Part shown: piece by piece, positions 49,401-57,413 of the stretch
Position numbering within the stretch: the first letter of the stretch is position 1
How the letters are laid out: each line of letters starts with the position of its first letter
Source: Halomonas meridiana
Lineage (GTDB): Bacteria > Pseudomonadota > Gammaproteobacteria > Pseudomonadales > Halomonadaceae
NCBI RefSeq assembly: GCF_009846525.1
Contig: NZ_CP024621.1
Location: forward strand, 1,302,001 to 1,366,000
Direction of reading: 5' to 3'
Length of the DNA: 64,000 nucleotides
Position numbers and translations under genes: made by a program
Notes under the pieces: model-generated
Databases searched by the model: none
Told to the model about the DNA's origin: nothing
The model's input: the letters and a program-made list of their open reading frames with translations, nothing else

Positions 49401-50454
49401 AGCGCTGCTCGACGGAAGGCTTCAACGCCAGCAGGGCGATATTGGGACGCTCGGGATCAGGAAAGAGCCACTGGACGGATTGCTGCTGTTGATTGAGCCA
49501 GCGTAATACCGGCAGGCTAACGAGCTGATCATCCAGCCATAAAAGATCGCGGCCCTGCTGAGCGCGGCGCCAAACGTCCCGGGCCAAGGGGGTGAAATAG
49601 GCCAGCGCCAGGATGCTGGGATAGTCGTTCCAGTAGCGAGCGACTTCCCGTTGGCGGGACGCCTCGTCTTCGAAAACGTCTTGCCAGCGTTCGGCGAGAC
49701 GCTCGAGTACGATGGTGCGAGAGTTGAACGTTCGTTCGATACTGGTCGTTACGCTGGCGAGCGTATTGTGTGCTTCGGCTCGGGTCGTTTCGTGTTGATT
49801 CCAACTGATCAAAAACCACGCGCTCATACTCAGCGCCACCCCCACGATGCCTGCGGCGACAGCGGCTTTGCTCAGGGAGGTCGCCAAATGCGGCACGTGT
49901 CGGCTGACCATGATCATGGCCAAACCAAACGAGAAGCACAGTAGCCCCGGTAACAGCGCACTGGCACGGGGGAACCATCTAGGCAGTGGAAGGCCCGCCT
50001 GATAGAGCAGCGTCAAGCTGCCAATGCCCCACAGCACGATGCCACCCACTTGCCATACGCGACGCTGCCAAGTGCCCTGGGGGCCTACCCACAAACAGAA
50101 GGCCGCCAGCAGTAAGGTCGGCGCGGCTTGAGTGGGAAGTCTGGGCTGGCCGGTGAGCCAGGAGACGCCGGTGTTGCCTGCGATGACGTTATGCACTGCC
50201 GTGTAAAACGCCAATATCAATAGGGCAAGGCCTGCGATGCGCCGCCAGCGCGGAGCGTTGGCCATGACGGCACTCAAGCCAAGGCCTGAGAGCAGAATGA
50301 CCAGCGAGCTGTCGGGCAGGACGGCCAGCGCCTGAGGCTGAGGCAAGCTGGGAACGACGCCGAATACTAGGCTAGCGCCACCGATGATAACGGTGGTGGT
50401 TAGCAGCATGAGTAGGCCCGTTTGTAACGCTAGCTCACGGTTGTTTACATCCAT
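46477..50454 (-). CDS. membrane PAS-LOV-GGDEF-EAL protein (putative blue-light c-di-GMP enzyme)
   Basis: A 1325-residue protein. Order: about seven transmembrane helices (residues 8-215), an extracytoplasmic sensor region (217-425), another helix (430-455), a GAF-like region (470-630), a PAS (645-755), a LOV domain (768-888), GGDEF (about 895-1055) and EAL (1065-1320). LOV has the photoactive Cys816 in HRNCRFLQGPDTD and flavin ligands N848 and N858, but Ile879 replaces the usual Gln. GGDEF is intact with an RPSD inhibitory site five residues before it. The EAL site is complete (EALVRW, NLSPMQF, ELTE, DDFGTG, KIKID, AEGVE). It could both make and degrade c-di-GMP. Confidence 0.9.
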   Translation of the reverse strand: MDVNNRELALQTGLLMLLTTTVIIGGASLVFGVVPSLPQPQALAVLPDSSLVILLSGLGLSAVMANAPRWRRIAGLALLILAFYTAVHNVIAGNTGVSWLTGQPRLPTQAAPTLLLAAFCLWVGPQGTWQRRVWQVGGIVLWGIGSLTLLYQAGLPLPRWFPRASALLPGLLCFSFGLAMIMVSRHVPHLATSLSKAAVAAGIVGVALSMSAWFLISWNQHETTRAEAHNTLASVTTSIERTFNSRTIVLERLAERWQDVFEDEASRQREVARYWNDYPSILALAYFTPLARDVWRRAQQGRDLLWLDDQLVSLPVLRWLNQQQQSVQWLFPDPERPNIALLALKPSVEQRYQLVAVIDIAYLLAKETQIADQAFTLSISHPDGHILAPGIAPGVPAALQESTPLSEQHLGLPGGAALHLSLWPPPSSVFELANFIAAGIGVAGLLLTYQLVLSLALIAARAQRTLELAKAKEALEDQHRIQAMIARDEPCSATLLQICRLLEQQSPHCHTAIWRLDNAAAYRVELLSCSLPFALQESMPFNESLITLATELHQQGEMAANLPITPSASTAFSQMAAQYGYVSATVHILSSGEALPLGAVVLLSKQDQPLSGHRALEVESSLLPSALRLMRLAIERYNHQQTLQDSEQRFRSLFTQNPDGVFSLDVDGYFLSVNQSLLTLLSMSEADIIGQHLYSLLPTEQREPINEVFSQALTGVSQRFEIELPSQTGELHFVDISFLPTVVMETVVGVYGVVKEMTALRFNEAQLRIFQRSLEASSNGVLICEAQNDDFPIIYVNPAFVEITGYDFDDVRHRNCRFLQGPDTDPKQVQEICDALLQQRDISLTIRNYRKDGRAFWNNVFISPVRAQDGQATHFVGIINDISERKDHENELAFHATHDALTGLGNRALFEDRLRHDVDLAKRHRQQLAVLFIDLDEFKPINDTLGHAVGDQVLISVARRLEEVIRPSDTLCRFGGDEFVLLLPDLDAPHQAQEVAERLLLELAQPYRIDRHELYLSASIGIALSDEGLENPAALLQQADMAMYKAKQQGRNTLQTFTHDINQKLTQRVTLRNDLQEAITQEQFELHYQPLLGRAGDIRGFEALVRWNHPVKGPISPALFIPIAEETGQIIGLSQWVMERAAKDFLQLQPLLSSDCRMAVNLSPMQFHRPSFLSSLRKTLEVTGLPPTALELELTEGILMNDTDAAIDTLHALRGMGISIAIDDFGTGFSSLSYLRHLPIDKIKIDRSFILNIEDNSKDAAVVQGIIALAHHLELNVVAEGVETRQQEQQLLSLECDVLQGYLFAKPMPFDALTHWLTERGTRQH

Positions 50455-50769
50455 TAGGCAGGAATCATCTAAAGCAGGGAGAGAATCAGACTGGCTGTCG
50501 CCAAGCCGGGTGGCGTTCGAATAATCTCAGCGAAGTAAGGGGCTGGCAAGGCGCATTAGGTCGTAACCCGCCATATTTTAACGACAGCGTTAAAAAGAGG
50601 CAGGCCATGTTAAGGGGTGTAACGACCTTGTCGCCTAGGTCGGCGAAAAGACCTGGCTCATAAATGATAAACAGCGGTCAGGCGGGCAGTTTATCGAGCG
50701 AGAACATATAGCTTTGCTATCGAGCTGTGTAGACTGGGGAAAAGACCTATCGATTCGTAAGGGAACCTC
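50455..50769. promoter_or_regulatory. divergent control region of two c-di-GMP genes, with palindrome
   Basis: This 315-bp gap separates two divergent c-di-GMP enzymes and must hold both promoters. The clearest feature is TTTTAACGACAGCGTTAAAA at 50576-50595, an 8-bp inverted repeat with a 4-nt spacer, which could be an operator. I see no small gene or convincing sigma-70 pair; the last 60 bp before the plus gene are AT-richer. Confidence 0.45.
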
Positions 50770-53700
50770 ATGACGGCTGCAACCTCTGCTCCTCTCTCGC
50801 CTATAGTGGTGGGTATTGGTGCCTCGGCGGGCGGGCTCGAAGCCATTTCGAAATTGATCCGCTCGCTTGATCCTGCCTTGCCCATGGCGTTTGTCGTGCT
50901 GCAGCATGTCTCCCCTACCCACAAGAGCATGCTGGTGGATATTCTCAGCCGCGAAACGCGCCTAAGGGTGACGCGGCTCGAAAACCTGCAGCGCCCCGAA
51001 CCGGGGGTGATCTATGTCGTGCCCGCCAATACCAATGCCACGATTAAAGACGGCGTGTTTTACACCACGGCGGCATTGCCCCATGTGGTGCCCAAGCCGT
51101 CGGTGAACGATTTCTTCTCCTCGTTGGCCAGTGATGCCCACGAAGCCTCTGTCGGCATCGTGTTGTCAGGCACGGGGTCTGACGGTACCGCCGGGCTGCG
51201 GGCGATCTTGGCCGCAGGTGGCATTACCATGGTGCAAACGCCCGGCAGCGCCAAGTATGAGGGAATGCCCCAATCGGCGATCGATGCTGGGGTCATCGAT
51301 TATATCCTCGACGTCGAAGAGATGGCCCCACGATTGGCAGAGCTGGCGAGGTTGGAGTGCGCGAGTCTTGAAGGCAACCAAGTCGCGGTGCCGCAGCGCT
51401 TACTGACGCTATTGAAAGAGCGCCGCCAGCTCGATTTTTCAGGCTATAAACCGGGCACTATCAGCCGTCGGCTTCGCCGCCGTATGGTGGCGACCCAGGT
51501 CGCCGACATGCAGCAGTACGTCGCGCTGGTGGAGCAGGACCCCGCTGAGTTGGAGCAGCTTGGGCGCGATATTCTTATCTCCGTCACCGCCTTTTTTCGC
51601 GATGCCAGTGCCTTTGACGCGCTCAAGAAAGTCATCCATCCCATGGTGGAGCAAGTCGATAAGGGGCCGCTGCGCATCTGGGTGGCGGGCTGTGCCACTG
51701 GCGAGGAGGCTTACTCCATCGCACTGTTGGTGGCCGAGTCGAAACGTGTGCTCGATAGCGAGGCGGTGGTGCAAGTCTTTGCCACGGATATCGACGAGGA
51801 AGCGTTGGAAATCGCCCGGCGTGGGCGCTACCTAGGGGCCGCGTTGGAGGCGTTACCCCAACCGCTGTTGGCGCGCTACTTCACGGCCCATGAGCACTTC
51901 TATGAAGTGAATAAAACGCTGCGCGACATGATCGTGTTTGCCAAGCACAATTTGGTCGATGACCCGCCGTTTTTGCGCTTGAACCTGATTACTTGTCGTA
52001 ACGTTTTGATCTATTTCGATAATGAGCTCCAGTCTAAAGTTCTGCAGCGGTTTCATTTCGGTCTCAAAGTCAAGGGCGCGCTGTTTCTGGGGCGCTCTGA
52101 GAGCATTGGCCACTCCGAGGCGCTGTTCACGCCTATCGATCGACGTGAACGGCTGTTTGCCAAGCAGGGCGAAAGTCGCGACGTGCTGGATAACGCACCG
52201 ACCTCTAGGCGGACAAACTCTCCTCTAAAGCGCAGAGACCGCGATATGCAGCAGCTGCTGGATGCACTGGTAGCGCACATGGGCGCTACCGTGGCCTTGT
52301 GTGATGCGCAAGGCAACGTGCAGCACACGGCGGGCGACGTGAAGCGGTTCTTGCGTTTTCCCGCCGGGCGCACCCAAGTGGGCATTCAGGATGTCATGAT
52401 CGATCCTTTTCGCGGCGAGCTGATGTCGCTACTGCACCAGTTCAACAAGCAGCGGGAGCCCCAGGTGGGGCGGCGTCGACGATTTGACGACGAGTGGATG
52501 CGGCTCAGCGTGCGCGGGCTCACCGAACAGGAGGACGACCGGCGTATCCTGATCGTGTTGGCACCACTGGCTGAGATCGAAAAGCCTGCCAGCCTGCCGC
52601 TCGATCAGTTGATGGAGCCACCTCTGCTCGATGGTGCCGATAGCTTGGAAGATGAATTAGAAGCCACCCGGGAACATCTTCAATCACTCATCGAAGAGTT
52701 GGCGACCGCCAATGAGGAGATGCAGTCGCTCAACGAAGAAGCTCAGGCCTCCAACGAGGAGCTTCAGGCTACGAACGAGGAATTAGAGGCCTCTAACGAG
52801 GAGCTCCAAGCGACCAACGAAGAGCTGATCAGCCTAAACGAAGAGCTCAACGTCAAAACGGGCGAATTGACCAAGCTCAACGATGAGTATACCTACCTCT
52901 ACGACGCGCTCGATTTTCCGCTCATGGTGTTCGATAGCGAGCTGTGTCTCAAACGCTATAACGCCCCCGCCGCGCGCTCGTTCAGCGTCCGCCCAACGGC
53001 GCTATTGCGCCATGTGTCGGGGCTACGTCTACCCACCGTCTTCAACGACCTGGAAGAGGCGCTGACAAACGTCTCTCGACAGGCCTCGCCGGTGGAGAAC
53101 GTCGTCGAGCTAGAGGGGCGGTTACTACAGCGACTGATCACCCCCGGCGTGAACCAGCAAGGGGAGGTGGAGCTGCTCGTGGTGACGCTGATGGACGTGA
53201 CCGACCTCAGTCAGGTGCAAGCGAAGCTCCGGCAGTCCCAGGCGCAAATGCAGGCGTTGATGGAAAACAGCACGGTAATGATTGCGCTGAAAGACCTCAA
53301 CGGGCGCTATACCTTTGCCAACCCGCAGTTTCTCACTGCCTTTGGTCTCACCCAAGAGCAACTGATCGGGCGCAACGTGTTCGAGGTGTTTCCCGACGTT
53401 TACGCGGGCTCGGTATGGGCGAGGGACATGGACGCGGTGCGTTTTCAGCGGATCGTGGAGGCCGAGCACACGCTGCCCAGCGAGCACGGCACTACGCGGA
53501 TCCTTTCCTGTGTGCATCAGGTGCTGCGCGACGAGCAGGGTCACCCCTACCTCATTTTGACCGAGTCCGAAGACATCACCGCGCGCAAACACGCCGAGCG
53601 AGACATGCTGGTCGCCTCCAAAGTGTTCGAACAAGCGGGCGAGGCCATCGTCGTGATCAATGCGCTCGGTGACATTCAATCGGTCAACAACGCCTTTAGC

Positions 53701-55326
53701 CGTATTACCGGGTACCCCGCCAGCGCCGTCGAGGGACAGCCAGCGCTGCCTTTGCTGTATTGCGAAGACGAAAACCAGGGCGGGGGGCAGACGCCAGACA
53801 CCTGCTACGTGCTGTGGGAGATCGTCAAACAGCACGGTTACTGGCAAGGCGAGGTGTTCAACAAGCGCCGAGACGGCACACTGTTTTCCCAGTGGCTAAC
53901 GCTCAACATGATCGCCCCGGACAGCCAAGACGATGGGCTGTGTGTGGCGGTCTTTTCAGATATTACGCATATCAAGGAGTCTCAGCGCCAGGCTGAGTAT
54001 CTGGCCACTCACGATGCGCTGACCGGTTTGCCCAATCGCACGCTGTTTCAGGACCGGCTTCAAGTGGCGATTGCCCATGCCAAACGCAGCGAGCAGCTCA
54101 GCGCGCTGATGTTTTTGGATTTGGATAACTTCAAGAGTATTAACGATACCTTGGGGCATGACGTGGGGGATGAGCTTCTCATCCAAGTGGCCAACCGGCT
54201 CAAAGAGTTGGTACGCGATATGGACACCGTTGCCCGACTGGGAGGCGACGAGTTCACGATCATCCTCGTGGATACCTCTATCGAAGGTGCAGAGCAGGTC
54301 GCCAAGCGTATTGTCGAGGCGCTTTCCAAGCCCTTCGAAGTACGCCGTCATGCACTGTTCGTGACGTCCAGTATTGGGCTGGCGTTCTGTCCGGACGATG
54401 GTGACGACGTGGCAGGGCTCACCAAAGCCGCCGATACGGCAATGTACCGAGCCAAAGAGAACGGCCGTGACCGCTTCGAGCTGTTCAAACCCGAGTTGCA
54501 GGCGCGCTTGATGCGCGATGTCGCTATCGAGCATGCGCTGCGTGAGGGCATGGAGCGCGGCCGTTTGCAGCTGGTGTATCAGCCGAAGTTCGTCTGCGTC
54601 GACCAGGGCCCGCTATGCGGGGCGGAAGCGCTGCTTCGCTGGACGGATCCCCATTTGGGGCAGGTCAGTCCCGCCGACTTCATCCCGGTGGCCGAGGCGA
54701 CCGGACTGATTCTGGAGTTGGACCGCTACGTAGCTTTGCAGTTGATCCGCCAACTGGCCAAGTGGCGTGACGAGGGGCTGACGCCGCCGCCGATCGCCAT
54801 GAACGTGTCGGCGCGCAGCTTTCAGGAAGAGCGCTTCATCACACACCTGTTCAGCTGCTTGAAGCAGTACCGAGTGCCTTACTCACTGGTTCAGGTAGAA
54901 ATTACCGAAAGCACGCTGGTGGACCGGTCTAGCTCGGCGCTGGGTAACATTGAAAAACTGCGCGAAGCGGGCATCAAGCTGGCGGTGGATGATTTCGGTA
55001 CCGGCTACTCGTCGCTGGCCTATTTGAAGCGGCTGCCGCTGGCCGAGCTAAAAATCGATAAGAGCTTCGTGGACGGTTTGGGTGGCAACGATGAGGGGGA
55101 TCAAGCCATTGCGCTGGCTATTTTGGGGATGGCCAAGGCCTTGGGAATTCGCACCGTAGGAGAAGGGATGGAAACGTCGGCACAATTAACGTGGTTGATT
55201 GAAAATGGCTGTGACTTTGTTCAAGGTTACCTGCTTTCGATGCCGCTAACGCTGGCCGAATTTACGACATTGATCGGCGCCAGCGCCTCTTCTAACGACG
55301 ACCCCTCCCAGGATGCCTTGTCATGA
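50770..55326 (+). CDS. CheB-CheR-PAS-GGDEF-EAL fusion protein
   Basis: A 1518-residue soluble protein. Residues about 10-195 are a CheB methylesterase without receiver (triad Ser19 in GASAGG, His46 in LQHVSP, Asp in SGTGSDGTAG); about 205-475 a CheR methyltransferase (SVTAFFRD, AGCATGEEAYS, NLITCRNVLIYF); then a PAS-like stretch, a long coiled coil (about 626-700, repeating NEELQATNEELEAS), three PAS domains (about 704-1070), GGDEF (ARLGGDEF near 1157, with RDMD inhibitory site) and EAL (AEALLRW, MNVSARSF, EITEST, DDFGTG, LKIDKSF, GEGMET). All catalytic motifs look intact. It overlaps the phytochrome gene by 4 nt (ATGA). No chemoreceptor or CheA is nearby. Confidence 0.92.
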   Translation: MTAATSAPLSPIVVGIGASAGGLEAISKLIRSLDPALPMAFVVLQHVSPTHKSMLVDILSRETRLRVTRLENLQRPEPGVIYVVPANTNATIKDGVFYTTAALPHVVPKPSVNDFFSSLASDAHEASVGIVLSGTGSDGTAGLRAILAAGGITMVQTPGSAKYEGMPQSAIDAGVIDYILDVEEMAPRLAELARLECASLEGNQVAVPQRLLTLLKERRQLDFSGYKPGTISRRLRRRMVATQVADMQQYVALVEQDPAELEQLGRDILISVTAFFRDASAFDALKKVIHPMVEQVDKGPLRIWVAGCATGEEAYSIALLVAESKRVLDSEAVVQVFATDIDEEALEIARRGRYLGAALEALPQPLLARYFTAHEHFYEVNKTLRDMIVFAKHNLVDDPPFLRLNLITCRNVLIYFDNELQSKVLQRFHFGLKVKGALFLGRSESIGHSEALFTPIDRRERLFAKQGESRDVLDNAPTSRRTNSPLKRRDRDMQQLLDALVAHMGATVALCDAQGNVQHTAGDVKRFLRFPAGRTQVGIQDVMIDPFRGELMSLLHQFNKQREPQVGRRRRFDDEWMRLSVRGLTEQEDDRRILIVLAPLAEIEKPASLPLDQLMEPPLLDGADSLEDELEATREHLQSLIEELATANEEMQSLNEEAQASNEELQATNEELEASNEELQATNEELISLNEELNVKTGELTKLNDEYTYLYDALDFPLMVFDSELCLKRYNAPAARSFSVRPTALLRHVSGLRLPTVFNDLEEALTNVSRQASPVENVVELEGRLLQRLITPGVNQQGEVELLVVTLMDVTDLSQVQAKLRQSQAQMQALMENSTVMIALKDLNGRYTFANPQFLTAFGLTQEQLIGRNVFEVFPDVYAGSVWARDMDAVRFQRIVEAEHTLPSEHGTTRILSCVHQVLRDEQGHPYLILTESEDITARKHAERDMLVASKVFEQAGEAIVVINALGDIQSVNNAFSRITGYPASAVEGQPALPLLYCEDENQGGGQTPDTCYVLWEIVKQHGYWQGEVFNKRRDGTLFSQWLTLNMIAPDSQDDGLCVAVFSDITHIKESQRQAEYLATHDALTGLPNRTLFQDRLQVAIAHAKRSEQLSALMFLDLDNFKSINDTLGHDVGDELLIQVANRLKELVRDMDTVARLGGDEFTIILVDTSIEGAEQVAKRIVEALSKPFEVRRHALFVTSSIGLAFCPDDGDDVAGLTKAADTAMYRAKENGRDRFELFKPELQARLMRDVAIEHALREGMERGRLQLVYQPKFVCVDQGPLCGAEALLRWTDPHLGQVSPADFIPVAEATGLILELDRYVALQLIRQLAKWRDEGLTPPPIAMNVSARSFQEERFITHLFSCLKQYRVPYSLVQVEITESTLVDRSSSALGNIEKLREAGIKLAVDDFGTGYSSLAYLKRLPLAELKIDKSFVDGLGGNDEGDQAIALAILGMAKALGIRTVGEGMETSAQLTWLIENGCDFVQGYLLSMPLTLAEFTTLIGASASSNDDPSQDALS

Positions 55327-56117
55327 CCCAACCCCGTGGCTTTATCCATCAGTGTGAGCAGGAGGAGCTGCACCTCTCAGGCGCCATTCAGCCGCATGGC
55401 GTACTGCTGATCACCGATGCCCAAGGCGTGGTATCTCACTGCTCGGCCAACGCCGAGACCCTGTTGAGCGACGTCGAGCCTCCTGTCGGACTCGGTCAGC
55501 CGCTGCCGGATTGTCTGCACGATGTGACCGCTGCGCTGCCTGAACTCGGCCCAGGCGAGCGCTATATTGGCCAGTGCGATACGCCTAAACAGGAGTTCGA
55601 TGTGGTGGTCACCAGCCATCACGGTAACGGTTGGATCTACGAGCTGTACCCTGTCGATGCCCATGCTGCGCCGATGGCGGCCAGCAGCCATGTGGCTGCC
55701 GTGCCCGAGAGTGGGGAGGAGCTGGCGACCCAGTGTCAGGCGTTGATGGAGAACTTGCTGGCGCTCAGTGGCTTTGATCGGGTGCTGTACTACCGCTTCA
55801 TGCCGGAGGGCGATGGGGAAGTGCTGGCCGAGGCGCGTCGCGAAGGCGTGACGGGCAGCTATCAGGGACTGCGTTTTCCAGCCAGCGATATTCCCTACAT
55901 TGCGCGTCAGCTCTATTTGAAAAACCCTTGGCGCACGATTCCTGATGCCACCGCCGCCCCCGTGCCGATTTACGCGGCGCAGGCCGATGCCACACCCGAT
56001 TTAAGCTTCGTCGATTTGCGCAGCGCTTCGCCGGTGCATTTGGAGTACATGGCCAACATGGGCGTGGGCGGTGCTATTTCGCTACCCATTATTCAAGGGG
56101 GGAGCTGGATGCGTTGA
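55323..56117 (+). CDS. bphP: bacteriophytochrome, PAS-GAF part (frame ends at G6 tract)
   Basis: A 264-residue frame holding the first two domains of a biliverdin phytochrome. Cys11 in CEQEELHLSGAIQPHG is the bilin-attachment Cys of bacterial phytochromes. GAF has FPASDIPYIARQLYLKNPWR and LRSASPVHLEYMANMGVGG. The frame breaks after IIQGG: with one more G in the G6 tract it would continue GELDALISCHAAEPKQL into the PHY frame that follows. The break is thus a one-base deletion, a slippage site or a sequencing error. Start overlaps the preceding stop (ATGA). Confidence 0.88.
   Translation: MTQPRGFIHQCEQEELHLSGAIQPHGVLLITDAQGVVSHCSANAETLLSDVEPPVGLGQPLPDCLHDVTAALPELGPGERYIGQCDTPKQEFDVVVTSHHGNGWIYELYPVDAHAAPMAASSHVAAVPESGEELATQCQALMENLLALSGFDRVLYYRFMPEGDGEVLAEARREGVTGSYQGLRFPASDIPYIARQLYLKNPWRTIPDATAAPVPIYAAQADATPDLSFVDLRSASPVHLEYMANMGVGGAISLPIIQGGSWMR
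56097..56102 (+). repeat. G6 homopolymer at the phytochrome frame break
   Basis: Six G where seven (or four) would join the PAS-GAF and PHY frames into one phytochrome. Such a run is prone to replication slippage and to sequencing error. Confidence 0.8.
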
Positions 56118-56812
56118 TCTCCTGCCACGCCGCAGAGCCCAAGCAGCTCACGGTCAGCCAGTTGGATTCCATGCGTGCTCTGAGCGAGGGCTTCAACCTT
56201 CGCCTGCGTGACTTCAAGGCGCGGCGGCGCCAGCAGGTGATCGACGGTCTTCAGCGCCATTTTGACCACGCCAAAACGGTACTGATGCGGCACGGCGAGC
56301 TGGAAAGCGCTTGGGAAGAGTTGAGTGACTGGCTCATGGAGACCTTCGCTGCGGATGGGGTAATGTTGCAGATGGGCGAGGAGTACTACCAGCACGGTGT
56401 GGGCTTGACGCCTCACGTCATGAGCATGGTGGCGCAGCAGGCAGCGGCCGAGGCTACCCATGTCTGGCTTAGCGACTCTTTGCAGCGTGACTGTCCTGGC
56501 ATGCCGCTCAGTGAGGTGGCTGGCGTCGCTTTGATCAGCGATCTCCCTCTTGATCAGCACCACACTGTCAATCTCTACTTGTGTCGTGTGGAGCATATTT
56601 ACGACGTCACGTGGGGGGGCAATCCCGATAAGCCAGTGGACTACCGTGATGGCGGGAGCGTGGTCTCGCCGCGTCGCTCCTTCGAAGCATGGGTCGAGCA
56701 GCGCTTGGGCCACAGCCGCCCTTGGACGGCCAGTACCCGCCTTTATCTATTGAAGCTGCGTGCGCTTCTTCAGCAGGCCAAAAGCATGCCCTGGCGTCAC
56801 GATGGCGAGTGA
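56114..56812 (+). CDS. bphP: bacteriophytochrome, PHY part (separate frame)
   Basis: A 232-residue frame, opening at a TTG that overlaps the previous TGA, which continues the end of GAF (LISCHAAEPKQL) and a complete PHY domain. The PHY tongue is intact: WGGNPDKP and PRRSFEAW. The frame ends about 30 residues after the tongue, with RLYLLKLRALLQQAK, so there is no histidine kinase, GGDEF or other output. Joined, the two frames make a photosensory module of about 496 residues. Preservation of PHY argues that the break is recent, reversible or an artefact. It lies directly before the heme oxygenase gene. Confidence 0.82.
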   Translation: MISCHAAEPKQLTVSQLDSMRALSEGFNLRLRDFKARRRQQVIDGLQRHFDHAKTVLMRHGELESAWEELSDWLMETFAADGVMLQMGEEYYQHGVGLTPHVMSMVAQQAAAEATHVWLSDSLQRDCPGMPLSEVAGVALISDLPLDQHHTVNLYLCRVEHIYDVTWGGNPDKPVDYRDGGSVVSPRRSFEAWVEQRLGHSRPWTASTRLYLLKLRALLQQAKSMPWRHDGE

Positions 56813-56822
56813 GGCAGCGCCC

Positions 56823-57413
56823 ATGACACTGGCCCGGCGGCTCCGGCAGGCAACGAAAGCCGACCATCACCGCGTCGATCATCACCCGGCGCTGGCGTCG
56901 CTGCTGAGCCCCCGGCTGGACATGGCACGCTACGGCGTCGGGCTTGCCGCGCTCTATCCCGCCATTGCCGGGCTAGAGCGGGCGCTGACTCATACGGTGG
57001 GTGGTGACCCAGGCCACTACGCATTGACCCTGCGTGAGCCGCTGCTGCGCCATGACATCAGGCGGCTGGGCCAAACAGTGCCTTCAGCGTGGGCGTTCAC
57101 CGCGCCTGTCAATACGCATGAGCGGGTAGGCATGCTCTACGTGCTGGAAGGCTCGCGGCTGGGCGGCCACTTTATAGGGCGCCATGCTCAGCGCATGCTG
57201 GGGGAGCAGGTGCCATGCCGTTTTTTTACCGACATGCCGCTGACTCCCCACGCCTGGGCTGCTTTTTGGCACTATGCAGAGGTTGCGTGTCCTGAGCACG
57301 CATGGCCTGACGCCGTGAGAGGCGCTCGGCAGGCCTTCGGAGAGTTCATCCAAGCACTCACAGCGGCGCTGCCCGCCGACCACGTTACACCAACCCCAGC
57401 GCCCATAGAATGA
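56823..57413 (+). CDS. bphO: heme oxygenase, BphO type (biliverdin-producing)
   Basis: A 196-residue heme oxygenase expected to open heme to biliverdin, the chromophore of the phytochrome just upstream. LRQATKADHHRVDHHPAL carries the proximal His region and YVLEGSRLGGHFIGRH the distal-helix glycines of the family. The ATG behind GAGG, 8 nt away, is chosen; an ATG seven codons earlier overlapping the phytochrome stop is possible. The 3' end overlaps the convergent peptidase gene by 29 bp. Pairing of bphO with bphP is typical. Confidence 0.88.
   Translation: MTLARRLRQATKADHHRVDHHPALASLLSPRLDMARYGVGLAALYPAIAGLERALTHTVGGDPGHYALTLREPLLRHDIRRLGQTVPSAWAFTAPVNTHERVGMLYVLEGSRLGGHFIGRHAQRMLGEQVPCRFFTDMPLTPHAWAAFWHYAEVACPEHAWPDAVRGARQAFGEFIQALTAALPADHVTPTPAPIE

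Noticed and set aside
52700-52860. Short tandem DNA repeat in the CheB-CheR gene
   Set aside because: The near-repeats encode the NEELQATNEELEAS heptads of the coiled coil and vary in codons; it is a protein repeat, not a mobile or regulatory one.
53125-53847. 240-codon minus-strand frame inside the CheB-CheR-GGDEF-EAL gene
   Set aside because: Antisense to well-conserved PAS sequence, with no domain or start signal of its own.
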